From positions 16,398,001 through 16,462,000 of the forward strand of contig NC_087099.1 in NCBI RefSeq assembly GCF_963855985.1: DNA of 64,000 nucleotides, in the 5' to 3' direction. This document shows positions 52,201 through 61,200 of this stretch, piece by piece (the first letter of the stretch is position 1; every line of letters begins with the position of its first letter). This DNA comes from Ostrinia nubilalis (taxonomy: Eukaryota > Arthropoda > Insecta > Lepidoptera > Crambidae). The position numbers and the translations under genes were made by a program. The notes below the pieces were generated by a model. That model was given only the letters and a program-made list of their open reading frames with translations. It did not search any database and was not told the origin of the DNA.

Positions 52201-55200
52201 CCCAAAATTCAACGATAAGCCGGCGCCGTAAGGACATATTTAGTCATGATTACTTTGGGAAAAATAAGAAGTAAAATCTATCTTAATATTTTTTTCTTAT
52301 ATCTTATTAGTCATGACCATGTCTACCCTGCGGCGCCGCCGGCTTATCGTTGAATTTTGGGACAGTATGTATACAAGTAGTAAGAAGATGTATGTAGAAG
52401 AAAAAGCAGGTACTCAGTTGGAAGAGCGGCCGCCCGGCAAGCGAAAGGTCGTGGGTTCGATTCCCGCCTTGGGCAATTGGAACTTTTCAAGTTGTTATTT
52501 AAAATTGAGTATGTATCTAAAGCCTGGTCCGTGAGCACGTAGAATCCCGTCCAATGACCCCAAGCTACCCATCCCTATCGCTCGCGCGTAATTATGTTGC
52601 TGTCGCGCTCGCACACTCACTGCGGGCGCCCGTCGCACAGTCGCGACAGCAACATAATTCCGCGCGAGCGATAGGGATGGGTAGCGTGGGGTCATTGGAC
52701 GGGATTCTACGTGCTCACGGACCAGGCATTACATGTTGGATTAAACAGTGTCATAATCCTCGTTCCATTTATCAAATCTTATGAATACGTGTCTCTGCGG
52801 GCAGAGCTGCGCGAGGCGTGCGCGCTGGTGGGCGTGGACGAGGCCGAGCTGCTGGCGGCGCTGGGCGCGGCGCCCGCCGCCGACGACGAGCGCGCCGGTC
52901 TGTGCCATCGCTATTGCCGTCATGTTGCCTGACCGCAGGCCACTCGCGGGATGCCGTCATTCCCGGAACTGTCGCATAAACATATACAGGGTGTTTGGTA
53001 AAGCCTGGTCCGTGAGCACGTAGAATCCCGTCCAATGACCCCAAGCTGCCCTTTGCTGCTTTAGAAGGTTATACCCCAAGTGAGCTACTATTTTTAAATT
53101 ATATTTTTGTTTTTATTCATTTTTGTCGATCTAAAAACCGCTTAATTTTTTTTCTCGCGTGTTTTTAACCGATTGAACCAAGGGTTAAATCGGCGAACTT
53201 GTATTCCCAAAATGACCTTACCTATACAACCACGAAGTTTGTCTAACCTTCTATCAAACACCCTGTATAAGACTATTTTTACTACGAGTTACATTTTAGT
53301 GAGATCGATAAAACGCGTGTCACGTAAACAGAAACAGTCCTCGTTTATGCATTTTCATAGAAATTGATGAAAATATTAGCGAATAGAGTTGTCTGACGAG
53401 CTCGCGGGCGGGTGTGCGCAGACGACAGCTCGACGGAGGGCTCGTGCGCCGGCTACGCCTGGGAGAGCGCCGAGTGGGCCGGCGCGCTGCGCGACCGCCT
53501 GCTGGCCGCCACCTACGCGCGCCTGTTCACGTGGCTCATCAACGCCGTCAACGACGCCATCAAGGTAGCCCGACTGTCGTGTGCCGCGTGCCGCGTGCCG
53601 TGTGCCTTGTGACGTGTGACTGACGCGCCCTCTGTCGCAGCCGGCCGAGGCGGGCAAGCGCTGCTCGCTGGGCATCCTGGACGTGTACGGCTTCGAGTCG
53701 CTGGCGCACAACTCGCTGGAGCGCCTGCTCATCAACTACGCCGCCGAGCGCGTGCAGGTAACACGTTCATTGTAGACCAACGAACGTCACGTCTGCGAAA
53801 CGTTCGCGGATGTTGACGGATTTTAATTTGATAAAATCAATAGTTCGAAAAGAATATTTTTTAATTAATTTCAACAGGTTTTAATGCGGATTGTGATTCT
53901 CTACATAATATTTCGTAATAATTTATGAAGAGAGCAAATGAAAAACCATATTTTTCTGCGTTTGTTTGGAAAGTGACGTCTTTATTCTTTTTTCTTATTT
54001 TGCTTTTAAATTGTTCTTGACAACCTGTTTGCCTGACGTTTAAATTAACTAAATTATGCAACGCGAAAGTTTAAAATTAAGAATATTTTCTATTGGGCGA
54101 ATAAAAAAATCAAAACTCTTGAAACTAGCTACGTTTACCGAATTCCGCTTGTCATTGACACAACGCGTCCGTAGTCACGAAAGCGTCGTAACACGCTGGG
54201 TGTGCTGCACGCAGGCGGCGGTGACGGGCGCCACGCTGCGGCGCGAGCAGGAGGAGTACGCGCGCGAGGGGCTGGCCTGGGCGCCGCTGCCCTTCGCCGA
54301 CCACGAGCTGCACGCCGACCTGCTCGACGTCGTGAGTACACCGCCACCGGACACCAGCCACCAGACACCTGCACCCTGACCGGCTCCCGATTCGTTTCAG
54401 CTCGGAATGACAACTTCTCAAAATGACAACCGGGGTGAAAAATGTCCACTTCTCGAAATGACAACTTCTTAAAATGTTAACTTCGCTAAAAGACAACTTC
54501 TCATAATGTCTATTTCTCACAATGACAAATTCCCACTTGGTCTACTTCGCATAATGTCAACTACTTGTTGATATTTTATTTTCATTATTTCTAGAGTTCT
54601 AGTTCTTCTAAGTTCTAGAGTTGTCATTATATTGTGAAGTTGACCAAATGCGAATTTGTCATTGTGAGAAATAGACATTATGAGAAGTTGTCTTTTAGCA
54701 AAGTCGACATTTTAAGAAGTTGTCTTAACGAGAAGTGGACATTTTGCGTCCCGGTTGTCATTTTGAGAAGTTGTCATTCCGAGCTGAAACGTCCCGACGT
54801 TTTCACTCTGTCGCTCACGCACACGCATTGTCGCTGTCGGTGTTCCAAATTATCTATTTATTTTACATGGAAAACGAACAGCATGAATATGTAACAAATT
54901 ATATAGATCAGGCAGTTCAGATCGAATATACCTTACGCAAAATTAAATTAAATATGCGATTCGATAAACACATAATTCACCCACTGCACACACACATTCG
55001 AAAAATAAACCCTTTCTGGCTTCTTTTACCCTTCTCGGCAAGGTGAAAGAGGCGAGTGCACACAAGTCAGTTCGCGTGTCCTTGCCGCAGGGCCCGGACA
55101 GCGTGCTGGGCGCGCTGCGCGAGGCCGCGCTGCGCGGCGGCGGCGACGCCGGCTTCCTGGCGCGCCTGCAGCGCCGCCGCCACCCGCGCCTGCTCGTCGT

Positions 55201-58200
55201 GCCGCCCGACCACTTCCAGTGAGTGCCCCGAACGAAACGCTGTTTTTGTAATGCTTCCCAAAAATATGTAGGGGAGAGTTCGGTATATTGTACCGCCGGG
55301 TAAATTGTACCACCCTCATATTTCGTAAAGTATTTATTGAATGTCTGTAATTGCAACACTCAGCGATACACAACTAAATTCAATTAATATCGGCCATGTG
55401 GTTTTTGCCGTGACAACGAACACGTGTGTTTTATTTTGAAAAGTATTTTTTCATTGTTTTCAAGTAACTTTTGACAATTCATGTTTAGTTTGTAATTTTG
55501 TTAAATTTAATCACAGGATGTTTCTAATATATTATTTAGAAGCGTAAATTAGTGTGGATTACAATTATTTGAAACATTTTTCGATATTTATAAGCTATAT
55601 TTTTTACTGATTTTTTAAAAGCACTATCACCTAGTCGGCTAAATTGTACCACATCAAGTTGTATGGAACTTTACCAAAGGATTTTGAATTTTTTAGCGTA
55701 GTTATGTTTGACTAACAATAAATGAAAGCAAAAGACTGGCAAAGTAGATTAGGTACAAGTGTGCGTTACGATAATTGGAATTACAAAACTTTTACTAAAA
55801 ATCGTGATAACGTGTAAAACAATATCGATTGTCTATGTTATTAACTACTGTTCCTTTTAGTTACCTAATTTGTTAAGAATGTATCGTATAATATTTTGCC
55901 ATAGATTTTTTATACGCTTGAAATTTATTGAAATCCAATTTAGTAACCCTGTGGTACAAATTTATCGAACCGGTTGGCTAAATTGGACCGATGCTCTGAA
56001 CTCGTATTTTGATGATTTGTGATAAATATACAACAATATTGTGTTGATGAATACCTATGAAATAGTAAGTTGAATAATTTCTCTTTAATTATATACCATG
56101 AACATTAGCAAAAACAAAAGAAAACTATGTGTAAAATGGGATTGAAAAAAACTGGTCCAAATTACCGAACTCTCCCTTATTACTTTTTCTAAATGTTTCT
56201 GTTGGGTGATCGCCCGGAAGTGGTGAGTCCCGGTAAAGCCTGGTCCGTGAGCACGTAGAATTTTGTCCAATGACCCCAAGCTACCCATCCTTATCGCTCC
56301 CGCGTAATTACATTGCTGTCGCAACTGTGCGACGCGCGCCCGCAGTGAATATGCGAGCGAAACAGCAACATAATTACGCGCGAGCGATAAGGATGGGTAG
56401 CTTGGGGTCATTGGACAAAATTCTACGTGCTCACGGACCAGGCTTTAGGTCTGGACGAGTGGCGCTTCTTGATCGAATCGAAAATTGAATCCGTTCACGA
56501 AGCGAATTCGTTCAAAAACATCAATATTAATTTATCAATGTCAAAATGAAACAGTGTTATTTGTGTGATCCTACGCCTATGTGGCATACCGATATGAGTA
56601 CGAGTACTTTTGACCGACACCTACTCGATATTCAATTTCAAAGTATCGATACTAGAAAAGTATCGAGTGTAGTTGTGTCGAGTCGTTCGATTCGATCCCT
56701 CCATAGCAAGTGGACAGATTCGCAACTGGACAGATTCTCAACTGGACAGATTCACAGGTGGACGGATTAGCAACTGGACAGAGTACAGTCGTGAACAATG
56801 AAATATAGTTAATACATTGAAAGAATTTATTTAAAGAAAATAAAACTTAAACGAATTTAAGTAAAAAAAACAATCTGAATACCGGGACAAATTTATTTCC
56901 GAGATAATGATCTTAGGCGCTCTAAGCACGTCATAACTGAAATTTTGTCATTAACGCAATCCGATAATATATTTTGTATCTGCTTATTAATCAGAATTTG
57001 CTTTGACCGACGTTTTGTTTCTTCACAGTGATAAGAACTTCTACTTATTTTAGTATCAACTATTTTAGATTCTTTTTTTTAAACTGTAGAAACAAAAAAA
57101 GGATGGTTTACGATGAAATTCATCATTTCATGTTAAGCTGATGATGGGAGGTAAAACTCCTTAACGTTTACGAGTTGGAGGATAATTCTTTAAATATTAC
57201 AGGTACGAATAGACCGACATTTGTATTCTTTCAGGTTATTAAGGTTGGCTTTGGTTTGTCATGCAGCAATTCGTTTCACGGCTTCTGCCGCTACTCATGT
57301 CTGAGAGTCCTCCACCTGGACATGAGCTCCCCTGGCTTACCTGGAAGTCTTTAAATAGACTTCGGACGCAGGTTGGCCGTAGTAAGGACAATCTGGTCAG
57401 GTGGGGATTCTTGGATGGCTTAAACATGGAGTGCAGGTGCGGTTTTGTTCCCCAGTCTATGAAGCACCTGATGTCATGCCCTGAGTGCCCAAGCAACTGC
57501 ACTCATGAGGATTTGATGACTGCTACTGACAACGCCACTCTTGTGGCGGAGTTTTGGGCTGACACTGTGTAGGTTTGTTGTCGACACGAAAAGAAGAAGA
57601 ATTAAGGTTGGCTGATGATGGCAGGTCATGTTAGGTTGTCAATTTACTAACCTGTAATTTGTAGGGAAGATGTTTTTTACACCTAACATGGGAAAAATAT
57701 TGCGTGGCGCAGCACGGTGTGGGTGGGAAATTCATATGCCTGATTGTTCTTATTCTAAAGGTTCGACCAAACCAACGCGCCATCGCCATCGCGCACGCGG
57801 GCTGCACGCGTTGGTTTGATCGAACCTTTACTTAACCTTTACCTACGCATGCGAATATTGATTTTTACCACTACAAATTTATTAAATTAAAATTAAATTT
57901 GCTTACACGATTTATTGTTAATTTAACTAAATATTGTTTTCGTGACAAAAATTTTAAGTTGTTATGTTATTAAATATGTTTTCGTTTTCTTTAAATACAA
58001 AGCTTATTTAAGTATTTACGCACGTGTGTCTTATTTGTGAAATAATTATTAGACTAAATTATTAAAAGTGCCTACCTACCCAAAGTCATTATTCCACGCG
58101 GACGAAGTCGTGGGCACAGATATTATTACATAAACGACTGTACAGGAGGTTGTCGTTATGTTATGGACTGTACATGTCCTGTCCAGTTGCTAATCCGTCC

Positions 58201-61200
58201 ACCTGAGAATCTGTCCAGTTGAGAATCTGTCCAGTTGAGAATCTGTCCAGTTGCGAATCTGTCCACTTGCTATGGAGGGGATTCGATCCCCACTGAGGTC
58301 CGGCGCGCGGCGCAGGGTGGTGCACTTCGGCGGGCCCGTGTCGTACAGCGCGCGCGGCATCGTGGAGCGCAACCGCGACGCCGTGTGCCGCCGCTGCAGC
58401 GCCGCGCTGGCCGCCGCGCGCGAGCCGCTGCTGGCCGCGCTGTTCGCGCCGCCCGCCGCGCCGCCCGCCGCCTCCGTCGCCGGTCAGTGCTGACAAATAA
58501 CTCAATATTTAACACGTATTGTTTCTTTTTTTTTTCATAATTAAAGCCTGGTCCGTGAGCACGTAGAATCCCGTCCAATGACCCCAAGCTGCCCATCCTT
58601 GTCGCTCGCACGTAATTATGTTGCTGTCGCGCTCGCACACTTACTGCGGGCGCGCGTCGCACAGTCGCGACAGCAATATAATTACGCGCGAGCGATAAGG
58701 ATGGGTAGCTTGGGGTCATTGGACGGGATTCTACGTGCTCACGGACCAGGCTTTAAACCAAATTTAAAATTTACCACCAAATAAATCGTCTCACGTAATA
58801 AATGAATGGCACACGTCATATCAACTCAATCACTATGCACTGTAATAGTGTAATTATTTGATCTCGTCCGTCGATCGTTTCCGACCCGTGGCGCGTGGCG
58901 CGTGCAGGCGGGGCGTGCGGCTCGCCGCGGCGGCCGGCGGCGCTGGGCTGCCGGCAGCGGGCGCTGGTGGGCGCGCTGGTGCGGCGGCTGCCGGCGGCGC
59001 CGCGCCTGGTGCGCTGCCTGCGCCCCGAGCCGCAGCTGCGCCCGCACCGCCTGGACCTGGCGCTGCTGCGCCACCAGATCCGCTCGCAGGGGTGAGTGCG
59101 CGCTCGCTCCGAGAGTTATAGCAGGCCTGTTCATCTCCGCGAGTTTACATCGAAAACAAAACACGCACGATGACCCCCTACAGGATACTATTCGACAAGG
59201 CCTCACATACGAGCGAACATTGACTCACGCACGCATATTCTTGTGTATGATGGAAGAAAATAAAGAAAATGATGTACTAAATACTGTGCAGTATTTAACT
59301 GCCTAAATAATAATAAAAACACAGAATGTACTTTTTTAAGTTGCCTCAAGACACTGAGAGGTAAATAAGTAGTTAATATTATTCATGATAATTCATGCTA
59401 AATCATGTATTTCCTCCGCCATTTTCCGCAGTTTGGCACCTCATGTCACATCATTTTACCGAAGTCAGCCCTATAGCTTCGGCGCAGTACCGATCACTGA
59501 CGTTTGTCAACAAAATGGTGCTTGACTCTTGAGACAGGCTAAATTACACCATATTGTTAATGACTTTGAGCATACATTTTTTTAAATACCTTCGCGAAGT
59601 AAAACTTCTGTACGTAGTACTTATTATTATTCTGTGGTTATACTTCCAATATACTGAACTGTCCTATCCGTGACATTGACAGCGGGGTGCCACCGTCAAT
59701 ACCGGATCGCTGGTTCCGATTTTTGCCATGTTGGAAACTATACATATAGTTGAACGATGGTAGCGCCCCCCTGTCATTGAGTTTGGTGGGACAGTTCAGC
59801 GTAGGTCATCATCTATACGGTGACCGATCATCGGATTTCAACGATCGAAACGTTCCGATATTAATAATTTTTATCCCACCCTGTGAGAGCGTTCTTTTGA
59901 TTTCCTGGAACTCTAGGATATCGATGAGACCGCTTCGATGAAACGAACGGCATTAAAAATTGTTTTCAGCAATTTTTTTCGACTTATTTTTTCATACAAA
60001 ATAATTCGCCGTAGTTAAATTAAATAACCATGTTAAAACACCTTAATATAAAAAATATAAATATATTATTTTTACTCAAATAATGAATGATTTACATAAC
60101 TTAATTATCAATGAAAATTATGTACAAAAACATAACCCACCTACAGACTACATTACTGGGTGACAATTTTGGAAAAAAACTATCAAGATCGATGATACCT
60201 TCGAATATAATATGCGTTTACAAACACTCATTTTCTTAAGACATTCTGCCACACTACACGTGTCCGTTCCGCGGCCGCAGGATCGTGGAGATGGCGCTGC
60301 TGCGGCGCAACGGCTGGTGCGAGTCGATGTGCGCGCGCGCGCTGCTGGCGCGCTACGGGCTGCTGGCCGCCGCGCGCGCCGCCTCGCCCGCGCCCGCGCC
60401 CGCGCCCGCCCCCGCCCGCGACGACCCCGTGCGCGCCGCGCGGGCGCTGCTGCGCGCGCTGCCCATCCCCAGCGCCGAGTTCGCCTACGGCCGCACCAAG
60501 GTGTTCATCAGGAGCCCGCGCACGGTGAGCGTCGGTCGGGGGACCTCTTTGAGCGCTTGTAGACGTCCGTTTTTTCACCGGACGACGGACCGTCAAAAAA
60601 CGGATATCCTTTGTTTGCTGTCAATTTTCTCGCCGGACCTATGTCCGATGCATGTGCACACGTTCATTATAAACCATACGCCACCGCTTAATCCGGCAAA
60701 AAACACGGTCCGTTATCCGGTGAAAAAAACGGACGTCTACAAGCGGCCTTATTTCTTTGCTATGGTAACCGTTTTTTCTTTTAGTAAATGAAACATAATT
60801 TGCATTTGTAGTAAGTGAGTAGGTACCTACTTATAAGATAAGTCATGTATAATTCAAAATTATACTATTATTGATATGATTAAATGTCTTATATGTGCAT
60901 GGAACGGTTCGGAACAAACTGCATTGAATCTAAATTTGTTGTGTCAGCCTATAATTGTTGTTGCATTGTAACTTTGTTCATAATTGTTATTTTTAAGTGT
61001 ACATGTTGTTATGTAACAATGTTGGTAGACCTAATAAATAAATAAATAAACCGCGGTCCTCGCGCAGGTGTGGGAGCTGGAGGCGCTGCGCGGCGCGCGC
61101 GTGGGCGCGCTGGTGGCGGGCGTGCAGCGCGCGTGGCGCCGGCGCCGGGCCCGGCTGGCGCGCCGGCGCCGCCACCGCGCGCAGGCCGTCATCGCGCGCG

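Larger units (their letters stand above)
56688..58290. mobile_element. 1.6-kb element with tandem-repeat inverted termini
   Basis: The left end GATTCGATCCCTCCATAGCA, then AGTGGACAGATTCGCAACTG and further TGGACAGATTC units, is inverted at the right end (58170-58290: CTGTCCAGTTGAGAATC units, then CACTTGCTATGGAGGGGATT). The interior holds a LINE fragment (57241-57600) and a small palindrome (57757-57832). The right end is about 8 nt from the start of myosin exon 58298-58482. Confidence 0.8.

Noticed and set aside
52410..52470. Functional tRNA gene
   Set aside because: A- and B-box-like text is present but acceptor and anticodon stems do not pair well, and the surroundings are repeats; better called a SINE head.
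54397..54790. CRISPR-like periodic repeat
   Set aside because: The periodic units have no unique spacers, appear in mirror order in two arms, and the genome is eukaryotic.
56700..56780. Simple satellite array
   Set aside because: The units reappear inverted at 58170-58270 as the other end of one element, so they are termini, not a free satellite.
57261..57572. Host gene with a Cys/His cluster
   Set aside because: It matches a LINE C-terminal region, ends in an element-like tail, and a second copy lies inside the Helitron at 39242-39389.
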